From positions 1 through 39,913 of the forward strand of contig JAJBTD010000046.1 of the NCBI GenBank assembly GCA_020861055.1: 39,913 nucleotides of DNA. Reading direction: 5' to 3'. The notes beneath the pieces were generated by a model. That model made no database searches and was not told the origin of the DNA. It was given only the letters and a program-made list of their open reading frames with translations. Both the position numbers and the translations under genes were made by a program. Position 1 is the first letter of the stretch; every line of letters begins with the position of its first letter. Origin of the DNA: Clostridiales bacterium (lineage in GTDB: Bacteria; Bacillota; Clostridia; Oscillospirales; Oscillospiraceae). Of the stretch, positions 8,674-16,273 are shown piece after piece.

Positions 8674-9813
8674 CTATTTCTCCTGATCCTTCTTATGTAG
8701 GATGCGGGCGTCGGCGTTGGGGAAGCGCTTGCGATGGCCCTCCCCTTTCAGCAGCGCCCGGCGGTGGTGGAACAGCCAATAGGCCACCACGCCCACGATG
8801 ATAACGGCGATGACCAGCGGGATCCACCGCCCGCCCTCGGAGGTGCTCAGCAGCACAGCGGTCAGGCCCAGGATGCCGGTGATGATGTAGAGGACGGCCA
8901 CCGTCTGCTGACGGGTCAGGCCCATGTCCAGCAGGCGGTAGTGGATGTGCTTCCGGTCCGCCTTCATGGGGTTCTCCCCGTGGCTCACCCGTGCGATGAC
9001 GGCGTAGCACACGTCAAAGATGGGCAGTCCCAGCAGGCAGAAGGGGACGGCGAAGGAGATCAGGGCATAGATCTTGAACAGGCCCTGAATGGAGGCCACC
9101 GCCAGGATAAAGCCGATGAAGGTGGAGCCGGTGTCCCCCATAAAGATGCGGGCGGGGCTGATGTTGTAGGGCAGAAAGCCGATGCAGCCCCCCGCCAGGG
9201 CGGCGCACAGCACCGCCACGGTGATATCGGAATAGCCCATGGCCACGATGAGCAGACAGACGGAGGAGATGGCGGACACCCCGGCGGCCAGGCCGTCCAG
9301 GCCGTCGATCAGGTTCACCGCATTGGTGATGAGGACGATCCAGAAAACGGACACCGGGACGGAGAGGATCCCCAGATTCAGATGGCCGCCTGCGGCAATC
9401 CAGGTGGGCGCGCTGATGTAGCTGATGACGTTGCCTCCCGACACCGCAACCAGGGCGGCGACGATCTGGACCGCAAATTTCAGCAGAGCGGGCAGGCCCC
9501 GCACGTCGTCCACCATGCCCAGAACGACGATGATGACGGCGCCCAGCAGCATGGCAGAGAGCCTGGTATTCAGTTGGACCAGCAGCAGTACGGCCGCCAG
9601 AAAGCCGACAAAGATCGCCAGGCCGCCCATACGGGGGGTCGGCTCTTTGTGGAGATGACGTTCGCTGTCGGTTCCCGTCACTCCGGGCATATCGATGGCG
9701 CCCAAGCGGATGGCGAGGCGGCGCACCAGAGGGACCGCCACCATGGCAACCACCATCGCCACGACCAGCGCCGCCACCACAATGGCCAGCGACTGGTAGT
9801 TCAAAGCCCTCAT
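8674..9813 (-). CDS. tagO: Undecaprenyl-phosphate sugar-1-phosphate transferase (TagO/WecA, MraY-like)
   Basis: Polytopic membrane enzyme of 379 residues that moves a HexNAc-1-phosphate from a UDP-sugar to undecaprenyl phosphate, starting teichoic acid or other surface-glycan synthesis. Superfamily motifs are present: HLHKEPTPRMGGLAIF, the Asp pair in GMVDDVRGL, NLIDGLDGLAAG, and IFMGDTGSTFIGF. About ten hydrophobic spans are visible, and a basic tail follows. The HIHYRLLDMGL loop with its histidines fits WecA/TagO rather than MraY. Start ATG 9813 has AAAGGAGG 12 nt upstream. It lies 47 nt after trpS and is probably co-transcribed. Confidence 0.92.
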   Translation of the reverse strand: MRALNYQSLAIVVAALVVAMVVAMVAVPLVRRLAIRLGAIDMPGVTGTDSERHLHKEPTPRMGGLAIFVGFLAAVLLLVQLNTRLSAMLLGAVIIVVLGMVDDVRGLPALLKFAVQIVAALVAVSGGNVISYISAPTWIAAGGHLNLGILSVPVSVFWIVLITNAVNLIDGLDGLAAGVSAISSVCLLIVAMGYSDITVAVLCAALAGGCIGFLPYNISPARIFMGDTGSTFIGFILAVASIQGLFKIYALISFAVPFCLLGLPIFDVCYAVIARVSHGENPMKADRKHIHYRLLDMGLTRQQTVAVLYIITGILGLTAVLLSTSEGGRWIPLVIAVIIVGVVAYWLFHHRRALLKGEGHRKRFPNADARILHKKDQEK

Positions 9814-9860
9814 ACGAGTAGAAAGCCTCCTTTCGTGTTCCCCTTCGGCTCTGTGTCCGA

Positions 9861-10859
9861 TCAGGGAGCGACGAAACCGACCTTCTTATATACCTTTCGC
9901 AGCGTCTTGTTGGCGATATAGCCGGCCTTCTCTGCGCCGGCGCGATAGACGGATTCCAGATAGGCCCTGTCCTTGAGCAGCCGCTCCGTCTCCTCCCGGA
10001 TGGGGCGGCACATCTCCACCACGCTGTCGCCCACAGCGGTCTTGAAGGCCCCGTAGCCCTGACCGGCAAACTCCGCCTCGATCGTCTCGAAGCTCTTGCC
10101 CGTGGTGGCGGCGTAGATCTGCATCAGGTTGGAGATGCCCGGCTTGCTCACCGGGTCATAGCGGACGCAGGCCTCGCTGTCGGTGACGGCCCGCTTGAAC
10201 TTTTTGGCGATCACCGCCGGGTCCTCCAGCAGATAGACGCAGCCGTTGGGGTCCTGGTCGGACTTGGACATCTTGTTCTCCGGGCTGGTCAGACTCATGA
10301 CCCGCGCGCCCATCTTGGGGATATACGGCTCCGGCACCTTGAACACCGGGCCGTAGATGGCGTTGAACCGCTCTGCGATGTCACGGGTCAGCTCACAGTG
10401 CTGCTTCTGGTCCTCCCCCACCGGGACGTAGTCCGCCTGGTAGAGCAGGATGTCCGCCGCCATGAGGCAGGGATAGGTGAACAGTCCGGCGTTGATGTTC
10501 TCCGCGTGGGAGGCGCTCTTGGCCTTGAACTGGGTCATCCGGGACAGCTCGCCAAACATGGTGTAGCAGTCCAAAATCCAGCCCAGCTGGGCGTGGGCGG
10601 GAACGTGGCTCTGGATGAACAGGGTGTTCCGCTCCGGGTCAAGGCCGCAGGCGATATAGGCCGCCAGCTGGCTCACCGTCCGGCGGCGGAGGTCGGCGGG
10701 ATTCTGGCGCACGGTGATGGTGTGCATATCCGCCATGAAATAATAGCAGTCAAACTGGTCGGCCCGCTCGGCCCAGTTCTTGATCGCTCCCAAATAAGAG
10801 CCAAGCGTCAGCTCGCCGCTAGGCTGGATGCCGGAGAGCATAACACCCTTTTTTTCCAT
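9861..10859 (-). CDS. trpS: Tryptophanyl-tRNA synthetase
   Basis: Class I synthetase charging tRNA-Trp, cytoplasmic. Seen: the HIGH-equivalent in SGIQPSGELTLGSYLGAI near the start, the KMSKS motif as NKMSKSDQDPNG, and PVGEDQKQHCELTRDIA. The ATG at 10859 gives 332 residues, matching family size. It has AAAGGA about 10 nt upstream, whereas the upstream in-frame ATG at 10940 adds 27 unrelated residues and lies within the leader. No T-box motif was seen in the leader, so tryptophan-starvation antitermination is not indicated. A strong promoter lies at 10950-10978. Confidence 0.97.
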   Translation of the reverse strand: MEKKGVMLSGIQPSGELTLGSYLGAIKNWAERADQFDCYYFMADMHTITVRQNPADLRRRTVSQLAAYIACGLDPERNTLFIQSHVPAHAQLGWILDCYTMFGELSRMTQFKAKSASHAENINAGLFTYPCLMAADILLYQADYVPVGEDQKQHCELTRDIAERFNAIYGPVFKVPEPYIPKMGARVMSLTSPENKMSKSDQDPNGCVYLLEDPAVIAKKFKRAVTDSEACVRYDPVSKPGISNLMQIYAATTGKSFETIEAEFAGQGYGAFKTAVGDSVVEMCRPIREETERLLKDRAYLESVYRAGAEKAGYIANKTLRKVYKKVGFVAP

Positions 10860-10949
10860 CGAATCCACGTCCTTTGCTTGTAATCTATCCTGCCGGGGCG
10901 GCTCTGAACGGCTGTCCCCGGTGAAATGATCTTTCGACATGATATTCCG

Positions 10950-10978
10950 ATTATATCATACAGCGGTGCGGTTGGCAA
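10950..10978 (-). promoter_or_regulatory. Sigma-A promoter of trpS-tagO
   Basis: Minus strand TTGCCA (10973-10978), 17-nt spacer, perfect TATAAT (10950-10955). The resulting leader is about 85 nt and contains a CCGGGG/CCCCGG hairpin before the ribosome site. The remainder of the 293-nt divergent gap to the next gene shows no coding signal. Confidence 0.75.
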
Positions 10979-11110
10979 TCCTTTTCCTCCGCTGTCAGGG
11001 GAATTCGATTTGCGGTCCGGACCCGTCCGGCCCTCTTACAACGGACGAGCGCCTCATACCGGTTTTCCGTCGATTTCCCTGTTTTGTGGGTTTCTCTTTT
11101 TTCCCCTTTG

Positions 11111-11119
11111 TGCTATACT
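11111..11119 (+). promoter_or_regulatory. Extended -10 promoter element for the DUF975 gene
   Basis: TGCTATACT on the plus strand gives a TGn extended -10 with TATACT at 11114-11119, 34 nt before the ATG. There is no good -35 at 17 nt (TTTCTC), so strength is uncertain. Confidence 0.42.
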
Positions 11120-11152
11120 GGCCTTATTCCGATGGAAAAGGAGTGCATCGTC

Positions 11153-11992
11153 ATGAATTATGGTCCGCTTAACCGGGGCGTGCTGAAATCCCAGTCCAAG
11201 TTTCTGATGCGTCAGGTGTTCCCCGCCGCATGGATGATAGCGCTGGTCTATCTGCTGGCCACCGACTGGGTGTCCACCATCGTCGGCCTGGTCTATCCGG
11301 GAACGTCGGAGATCTCCGAGCTGTACGCCGATTTTCTCCTCGCCAGCTATGGGGACGATCTGACCGCTCTCTATCAGGCCTCCGCAGCCGTTCTCACCTG
11401 GTTCCGGAGCACCTCCGGGTATATTTTCATCTTTCTCACCATTATCCTGTCCCTGTACGGCACAGTGATGAGCTACGGCTATACCGGCTACGCCCTGGGG
11501 GTCGTCCGGGGAGAGCAGCCGGGCTATGGCGAGCTGTTTTCACGGTTTTACATGGCGGGAAAGATCATTCTCGCCACCGTGCTGGAGCTCTGCTATGTCT
11601 TTCTGTGGTCCCTGCTGTTCATCATTCCCGGCATTATCGCCTCCTATCGCTACCGGCTGGTGCCCTATTTCCTGCTGGACGACCCGGACATCTCCGTGAT
11701 GGAGGCCTTCCGGCGCAGTAAAGCCGCCATGAACGGCCGGAAGGGGGAGCTGTTCACCCTGGACCTCTCCTTCTTCCTGTGGGTCCTTGGGGCGAGCCTC
11801 CTGGTCGATGTCGTGGGGAATTTGTTCCTGAACAGCAGCGACGCCGTCTATTCCATCGTCACCACCGCCGTCAACACCCTCTGCTATCTGTTCCTTCTCC
11901 CCTATCAGGAGTTCACCTATGCCCAGTGGTATGTGGCCGTCTGTCCCGCGGAGCCGGCCGGTCAGAGCGATCAGCAGCCTCCCCAGTGGTAA
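11153..11992 (+). CDS. DUF975 family integral membrane protein
   Basis: About 279 residues with roughly six hydrophobic spans. It has the family pattern of an N-terminal soluble helix, then spans, then a cytoplasmic loop with the SYRYRLVPYFLLDDPDISVM block and MEAFRRSKAAMNGRKGELF. It ends in an aromatic PYQEFTYAQWYV segment and a polar Pro/Gln tail. DUF975 proteins are common in Firmicutes and lack a proven function. I chose ATG 11153 because AAAAGGAGT lies 8-10 nt upstream; the frame open from 11084 adds residues before this ribosome site. The gene lies alone between trpS (divergent) and tyrA, which has its own likely promoter. Confidence 0.85.
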   Translation: MNYGPLNRGVLKSQSKFLMRQVFPAAWMIALVYLLATDWVSTIVGLVYPGTSEISELYADFLLASYGDDLTALYQASAAVLTWFRSTSGYIFIFLTIILSLYGTVMSYGYTGYALGVVRGEQPGYGELFSRFYMAGKIILATVLELCYVFLWSLLFIIPGIIASYRYRLVPYFLLDDPDISVMEAFRRSKAAMNGRKGELFTLDLSFFLWVLGASLLVDVVGNLFLNSSDAVYSIVTTAVNTLCYLFLLPYQEFTYAQWYVAVCPAEPAGQSDQQPPQW

Positions 11993-11996
11993 GCTC

Positions 11997-12025
11997 TTGA
12001 CTTTCACACAGGAATGGGGTAAAGT
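11997..12025 (+). promoter_or_regulatory. Probable promoter of tyrA
   Basis: TTGACT (11997-12002), 17-nt spacer, TAAAGT (12020-12025), 36 nt before the tyrA start. It begins 5 nt after the upstream stop codon. Confidence 0.5.
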
Positions 12026-12060
12026 GTAGCAAACGAGAGGCCGCAGAGGAGGCGTCTGAT

Positions 12061-12930
12061 ATGCAACGGGAAAAGATCATTGCAGTGGTGGGCCTGGGGC
12101 TGATCGGCGGCTCCCTGGCCGCCGCCCTCCGGGGATTTGAGGATTATACCGTGGTGGGCGTTGTGCGCCGCCAGGAGACGGCGGACTACGCCGTGAGCCA
12201 TGAGGTATGCGACCGGGTGACCCTGGACCCCATGGAGGTGCTGCCGGAGGCGGACGTGGTCTGGCTGTGCATGAATCCTCAGGGCATTGTGGACTATATG
12301 GCCCGGTACCGGGACGTATTCCGGGCGGGCGCGCTGGTCACCGACGTAGGCGGCATTAAGACCGCCATTATGGAGGGGGCCGGCGTCCTGCCGGAGACGG
12401 TGGACTTTATCGGCTGCCACCCCATGGCGGGCACAGAGTTTTCCGGCATCGAGCACTCCTTCCCCACCATGTTCCAGCGGGCCCACTTTATTCTGACCCC
12501 CAGACCGTCCAGCACCCCGGAGCATATCGCCCTGATGCGGCGTGTCTCCGCCTACATCGGCTGCTCCGACGTGGTGACCACCACTCCGGAGCGGCACGAC
12601 GCCATCATCGCCTACACCAGTCAGCTCATGCACATCATCGCCGTCTCCGTCTGCGACGATGAGGAGCTGTTCCAGTGCCGTGGCTTTGAGGGCGGCTCCT
12701 TCCGGGACTGTACCCGCGTGGCGGCGCTGGATGTGGATCTGTGGACCCAGCTGTTCTCCATGAACGCCCCGGCCCTCACACGGGAGATCGACCGCCTGGT
12801 GCAGAATCTCTCCGCCTACCGGGACGCCATTGCGGGGGGCGACGTCCAGGCCCTGTCAGACAAGCTGACCTGGTCCGCCAACCGGAAGCGGCAGATGAAC
12901 CTGCCCGGACCGGGCCAGATCATGCTGTGA
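12061..12930 (+). CDS. tyrA: Prephenate dehydrogenase
   Basis: NAD(P)-dependent oxidative decarboxylation of prephenate to 4-hydroxyphenylpyruvate on the tyrosine pathway, cytoplasmic. Seen: dinucleotide-binding VVGLGLIGGS at residues 9-18, the catalytic GCHPMAGTEFSGIEHS block near residue 120, and HDAIIAYTSQLMHIIA. At 289 residues it has no C-terminal ACT domain, so direct tyrosine feedback through ACT is not expected. The ATG has GAGGAGG 10 nt upstream. No other aromatic amino-acid genes are adjacent, so this is a detached tyrA. Confidence 0.95.
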   Translation: MQREKIIAVVGLGLIGGSLAAALRGFEDYTVVGVVRRQETADYAVSHEVCDRVTLDPMEVLPEADVVWLCMNPQGIVDYMARYRDVFRAGALVTDVGGIKTAIMEGAGVLPETVDFIGCHPMAGTEFSGIEHSFPTMFQRAHFILTPRPSSTPEHIALMRRVSAYIGCSDVVTTTPERHDAIIAYTSQLMHIIAVSVCDDEELFQCRGFEGGSFRDCTRVAALDVDLWTQLFSMNAPALTREIDRLVQNLSAYRDAIAGGDVQALSDKLTWSANRKRQMNLPGPGQIML

Positions 12931-12940
12931 GAAATTCCTC

Positions 12941-12969
12941 TTGAAAATTCCGGGGAGACCCGGTATAAT
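12941..12969 (+). promoter_or_regulatory. Sigma-A promoter of tRNA-Pro
   Basis: TTGAAA (12941-12946), 17-nt spacer, perfect TATAAT (12964-12969), about 50 nt before the mature tRNA. The leader holds a CGGCGG-CAAG-CCGCCG hairpin (12985-13000), which partly competes with a CCGTC/GACGG pairing just after it. The hairpin could also end transcription from tyrA. Confidence 0.7.
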
Positions 12970-13020
12970 GTGACCGTTCCGAAGCGGCGGCAAGCCGCCG
13001 TCTTTGGGACGGCAAACTGT

Positions 13021-13093
13021 CCGGGTATAGCGCAGTTGGTAGCGCGGGTGCTTTGGGAGCATCAGGCCGTGCGTTCGAGTCGCACTACTCGGA
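13021..13093 (+). tRNA. tRNA-Pro (anticodon TGG)
   Basis: A complete 73-nt cloverleaf. The acceptor stem is CCGGGTA/TACTCGG with one G-T pair, and the discriminator is A. The D stem is GCGC/GCGC, the anticodon stem GGTGC/GCATC with loop TTTGGGA (anticodon TGG), and the T arm GTGCG-TTCGAGT-CGCAC. C1:G72 and A73 are the usual bacterial proline identity elements. CCA is not encoded. It reads CCN codons, chiefly CCA. Confidence 0.97.
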
Positions 13094-13105
13094 TGAAATC
13101 TGACA

Positions 13106-13188
13106 AAGGCAACGCCGCACAGCCTCGGCAGCGTGACTGACGCAAAACATCGTCAGCCGCCGCAGCCGAGCCTGTGCGGCGTTGTCTT
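13106..13188. repeat. Long imperfect palindrome after tRNA-Pro
   Basis: Outer arms 13106-13129 and 13165-13188 pair over 24 bp with one mismatch and one G-T pair. Inside, CTGACG (13137-13142) and CGTCAG (13151-13156) form a second stem with an 8-nt loop. It lies 13 nt after the tRNA and 57 nt past the rarA stop, so it could end transcription of both converging units, although no run of five or more T follows either arm. Its size and nested structure also fit a small palindromic repeat element. Confidence 0.7.
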
Positions 13189-13245
13189 ATGCCCCGGTCC
13201 CCCAGGCCTCCGGACGCACGCCGTCCGCCGGCCTGGGTGCGGCGC

Positions 13246-14511
13246 TCATTTGCCCTTGATCCGCTCCCAATAGGCTTTGGCGGCCTGCTCCTGCTTGTTC
13301 TCCCCGAACTCGTAGTAGCTCCGCCCCACAAGGGCGTCCGGGAGATACTGCTGCTCCACCCAATGGTTCGGGTAGTCGTGGGGGTAGAGATAGCCCTGCT
13401 CCCGCTCCATGCCCGCGCTGTCGGCGTGGACGTTTTGCAGGTGGCGGGGGTAGTCCCCCGTCCTGCCCGCCTCCACGTCGGACATGGCGGCGGAGATGCC
13501 CTTGTAAACGCTGTTGGACTTGGGAGCCGTGGCCAGCAGCACCACCGCCTGGGCCAGAGGCAGCCGGGCCTCCGGCAGTCCCAGCATATTGGCGTTTTCC
13601 ACGCAGGCGTTGACGATGGACACCGCCTGGGGGTAGGCCATGCCCACGTCCTCGCTGGCGGAGCAGAGGATGCGCCGGATGGCGGTCACCATGTCCCCCG
13701 CCTCCAGCAGCCGGGCCAGATAGTGGAGGGCGGCGTCCGGGTCGGAGCCCCGCATGGATTTCATGAGGGCCGAGGCGATGTCGAAGTGGTCGTCCCCCGC
13801 CCGGTCGTAGCGCATGGCGGAGCGCTGGGCCAGCATTTGGGCGTCCTCCAGCGTCAGGGTGATCTTCCCCCCTGTGGAGCGGGCGGCGTTCACCTGAAGC
13901 TCCACCGAGTTCACCGCCTTGCGCACGTCCCCGCCGCAGGCGGCGGCGATGTGGTCCACCACTTCGGGAGGACATTCGATCTCCACCCCGCGCCGTTTCG
14001 CCAGCAGCGCCACCGCCCGCTCCACTGCCGGGCGCACCTCCTCCGCCGTCACCGGCTTGAACTCAAAGACGGTGGACCGGCTGAGCACCGCGTTATAGAC
14101 GTAGAAGTACGGGTTCTCCGTGGTGGAGGCGATGAGGGTGATCTTGCCGTTTTCCATGAACTCCAGCAGGGACTGCTGCTGCTTCTTGTTGAAATACTGG
14201 ATCTCGTCTAAATACAGGAGGACGCCGTTGGGCGCCATGAGGGTGTCCACGTCAGCGATGACCTCCTTGATGTCGCTGATGGTGGCGGTGGTGGCGTTGA
14301 GCCGGTGGAGGGTACGGTCCGTCCGCCGGGCGATGATGTTGGCCACCGTGGTCTTTCCCGTTCCGGAGGGGCCGTAAAAGACCATATTGGGGATGTTCCC
14401 GCTCTCGATGATGCGGCGCAGGATGCCGTTCTCCCCCAGGATGTGCCGCTGGCCCACCATCTCGTCCAGGGTCTGGGGGCGTATCTCATCCGCCAGTGGG
14501 CGGTTTGCCAT
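13246..14511 (-). CDS. rarA: Replication-associated recombination ATPase RarA (MgsA)
   Basis: AAA+ clamp-loader-like ATPase of 421 residues that acts at stalled forks, with single-strand-binding protein. Seen: LADEIRPQTLDEMVGQRHIL at the start, Walker A GPSGTGKTT, Walker B LLYLDEIQYFNK, sensor IASTTENPYFYVYNAVLSRS, then the C-terminal SDPDAALHYLARLLEAGD block. The family usually reads FIDEIHRFNK at Walker B; here the His is Gln. Start ATG 14511 has a GGGGAG site. It lies 6 nt after guaD, so it is probably co-transcribed with it. Confidence 0.96.
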   Translation of the reverse strand: MANRPLADEIRPQTLDEMVGQRHILGENGILRRIIESGNIPNMVFYGPSGTGKTTVANIIARRTDRTLHRLNATTATISDIKEVIADVDTLMAPNGVLLYLDEIQYFNKKQQQSLLEFMENGKITLIASTTENPYFYVYNAVLSRSTVFEFKPVTAEEVRPAVERAVALLAKRRGVEIECPPEVVDHIAAACGGDVRKAVNSVELQVNAARSTGGKITLTLEDAQMLAQRSAMRYDRAGDDHFDIASALMKSMRGSDPDAALHYLARLLEAGDMVTAIRRILCSASEDVGMAYPQAVSIVNACVENANMLGLPEARLPLAQAVVLLATAPKSNSVYKGISAAMSDVEAGRTGDYPRHLQNVHADSAGMEREQGYLYPHDYPNHWVEQQYLPDALVGRSYYEFGENKQEQAAKAYWERIKGK

Positions 14512-14517
14512 AGGTGC

Positions 14518-15771
14518 TCATCTCCCCTTGATTTTTCTGCCGTCGGAATAGACCGCCGTGATCTGTTCCCTCTTGGCCCGGTAAATGGCCCGCTCCAGCC
14601 GCAGGGGCAGCTCCATCTCCCCCTTTGGACCCAGGGTGCTGTCGTCCACCACCACGGCGTGGAGCCGGTCGCCCACGGCGAAGCCGTCTCCCGCCCCGAA
14701 GTAGCGGTGTCCCGCGGTCGTCCCCAGATAGTAGGCCTCGGCTGCGCTCAGGGGCGCGTCCCCGGCCGTCATGTACCGCACCTTGGAGGTGCGCACAGCG
14801 CTGGACATGACCTCCAGCATGGGGAGATGGTCCCCTCCGGCGATGTCGGAGCCAAGGGCCACCCAGACCCCCTCCTCCAGCATCCGCCGCACCGGGGCGA
14901 TGCCGCTGCACACGTTGGTGTTGGAGTCCGGACAGTGGACCGCCAGGACATTGGCGTCTCTCATGGCCCGCCGCTCCGTCCCGTCGCTGTAGACGCAGTG
15001 GGCCATGACGGTGTGATCCTTCCACAGACCGTATTTGGCGTAAGTCTCCCAGTAGCGCTGGCAGTCCGGGTGCAGCTGAGACACCCAGGCCAGCTCGTTG
15101 GTGTTCTCGGACAGATGGGACTGGACATACAGCCCCCGCTCCCCTGCCAGCTCTCCCAGCCAGGCCATCAGCTCGTCGGTGCAGCTGGGGGTGAAGCGGG
15201 GGGTGAGGATGGGTCTGATGCGGGAGAAGCGCCCGCACCCCTCCAGCCAGCGGAGGGTCTCCCGTTTGGACTGCTCCGTGGTCTCCTGGAGCACCGGGGA
15301 GCCGTTGCGGTCCATGTTCACCTTGCCCACATAGCCGGTGACGCCCGCCCGCTCCAGGGCCTCCATCAGCAGCCAGGTCCCCTCCGTGTGGAGGGAGGAG
15401 AACATGACCACCCGCGTCGTGCCGTTGGCCACCAGCTCCGCCGCCAGCATGGCATAGACCTCCCTGGCATAGTCCGGGTCGGCAAAACGGCTCTCCGTGG
15501 GAAAGGCGTAGCGGTTCAGCCACTCCAGCAGCGGAACGTCCATACAGGTCCCCAGCAGAGGATACTGGGGGCCGTGGAGGTGCATATCCGCAAAGGACTG
15601 TAAGATCAGGCAGTCGCCGTAGTCGGTCACCGGCAGCTCCGCGCCCTCTGGCAGCGTCTCCAGCACCTCCCGGATGACGCCGTCCTCCAGCACCAGACAG
15701 CCCCCCGGCAGGCAGCGCAGCTCCCCCAGAGCGGGGGCGTCGATGATATTCCCTCGAATGATCTCTTTCAT
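14518..15771 (-). CDS. guaD: Guanine deaminase-like amidohydrolase
   Basis: Zinc amidohydrolase of 417 residues, probably converting guanine to xanthine plus ammonia in purine salvage or catabolism. Seen: the metal motif DMHLHGPQ, the guanine-deaminase-type ILTPRFTPSC and QSHLSENTNELAWV, AHCVYSDG, HCPDSN, and GSDIAGGDHLPM with the last metal Asp. The ATG at 15771 was chosen because GGAG lies about 9 nt upstream; the upstream ATG at 15840 falls in the promoter. Other aminohydrolases of the same superfamily are possible, but the RF-PSC and SEN-EL motifs favour guanine. Confidence 0.85.
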   Translation of the reverse strand: MKEIIRGNIIDAPALGELRCLPGGCLVLEDGVIREVLETLPEGAELPVTDYGDCLILQSFADMHLHGPQYPLLGTCMDVPLLEWLNRYAFPTESRFADPDYAREVYAMLAAELVANGTTRVVMFSSLHTEGTWLLMEALERAGVTGYVGKVNMDRNGSPVLQETTEQSKRETLRWLEGCGRFSRIRPILTPRFTPSCTDELMAWLGELAGERGLYVQSHLSENTNELAWVSQLHPDCQRYWETYAKYGLWKDHTVMAHCVYSDGTERRAMRDANVLAVHCPDSNTNVCSGIAPVRRMLEEGVWVALGSDIAGGDHLPMLEVMSSAVRTSKVRYMTAGDAPLSAAEAYYLGTTAGHRYFGAGDGFAVGDRLHAVVVDDSTLGPKGEMELPLRLERAIYRAKREQITAVYSDGRKIKGR

Positions 15772-15819
15772 AGCGATGTCTCCAAATACCGCCTCACGGC
15801 GCAGTTGATCGTTGGTTAC

Positions 15820-15847
15820 AGTATAGCAGTTTTGAATCAAATGTCAA
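15820..15847 (-). promoter_or_regulatory. Sigma-A promoter of guaD-rarA
   Basis: Minus strand perfect TTGACA (15842-15847), 16-nt spacer, TATACT (15820-15825) with a TGC extended -10. The leader is about 40 nt. Confidence 0.75.
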
Positions 15848-15888
15848 TTTGACCGGCGTTCCGGGTTTGCGCCCGCTCATACAAGCAA

Positions 15889-15926
15889 GCACGGCGGGGC
15901 CTGGTAGGTTCCAGGCCCCGCCGTGC
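15889..15926 (-). terminator. Rho-independent terminator after the 56-residue small gene
   Basis: A perfect 16-bp inverted repeat (15889-15904 with 15911-15926) and a 6-nt loop. On the minus strand it is followed by TTGCTTGT, a modest T-rich tail. It lies 29 nt after the small-gene stop and before the guaD promoter. Confidence 0.75.
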
Positions 15927-15954
15927 TGCGCGCATCGGTCAGTGGGATAAGCTC

Positions 15955-16125
15955 TTAAAGCCCCATGGCGTCGGCAACGTGGTCCATGACCTCGGTCATC
16001 GCCTTGAGCGCTCTCCCGGCAGGGGAGCGCTTGATACAGCGGGGCTTCGGCGACAGGGACATGGCAAGGGCAGCGCCCACAGCCACGCCTACGCCAACGC
16101 CGCTGAGAAACTTTGAGCAATTCAT
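15955..16125 (-). CDS. 56-residue small protein with hydrophobic N-terminal segment
   Basis: A small gene with its own AAAGGAGG site 9 nt before the ATG at 16125, and a strong terminator right after it. The protein begins MNCSKFLSGVGVGVAVGAALAM, a Gly/Val/Ala-rich hydrophobic stretch. It then has a basic Pro/Lys/Arg segment with cysteine, and an amphipathic helix (RALKAMTEVMDHVADAMGL). The glycine-zipper-like N-terminus followed by a helix recalls YtxH-type or sporulation-associated small membrane proteins, but I cannot name a family. The ribosome site and terminator are the main evidence that it is real. Confidence 0.72.
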   Translation of the reverse strand: MNCSKFLSGVGVGVAVGAALAMSLSPKPRCIKRSPAGRALKAMTEVMDHVADAMGL

Positions 16126-16273
16126 TCCGGCTCGCCTCCTTTCGCCGGATAGTTTGCCCCGGCTGCGGCGAGCCCACCCTGAGAAATTCCGGGAATCCGC
16201 CGTGAAACGCCCCCTCAGAGGGCTTTTTCACAGTATGTTCCGGAGGCGACAATGAAATGATGCGGGAAAGCGT

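Noticed and set aside
10860..11150. T-box riboswitch in the trpS leader
   Set aside because: No match to the conserved T-box sequence or antiterminator was seen between the promoter and the trpS start.
13021..13093. Mobile element integrated at tRNA-Pro
   Set aside because: No integrase gene and no repeated tRNA 3' end were seen near the tRNA; only the palindrome follows it.
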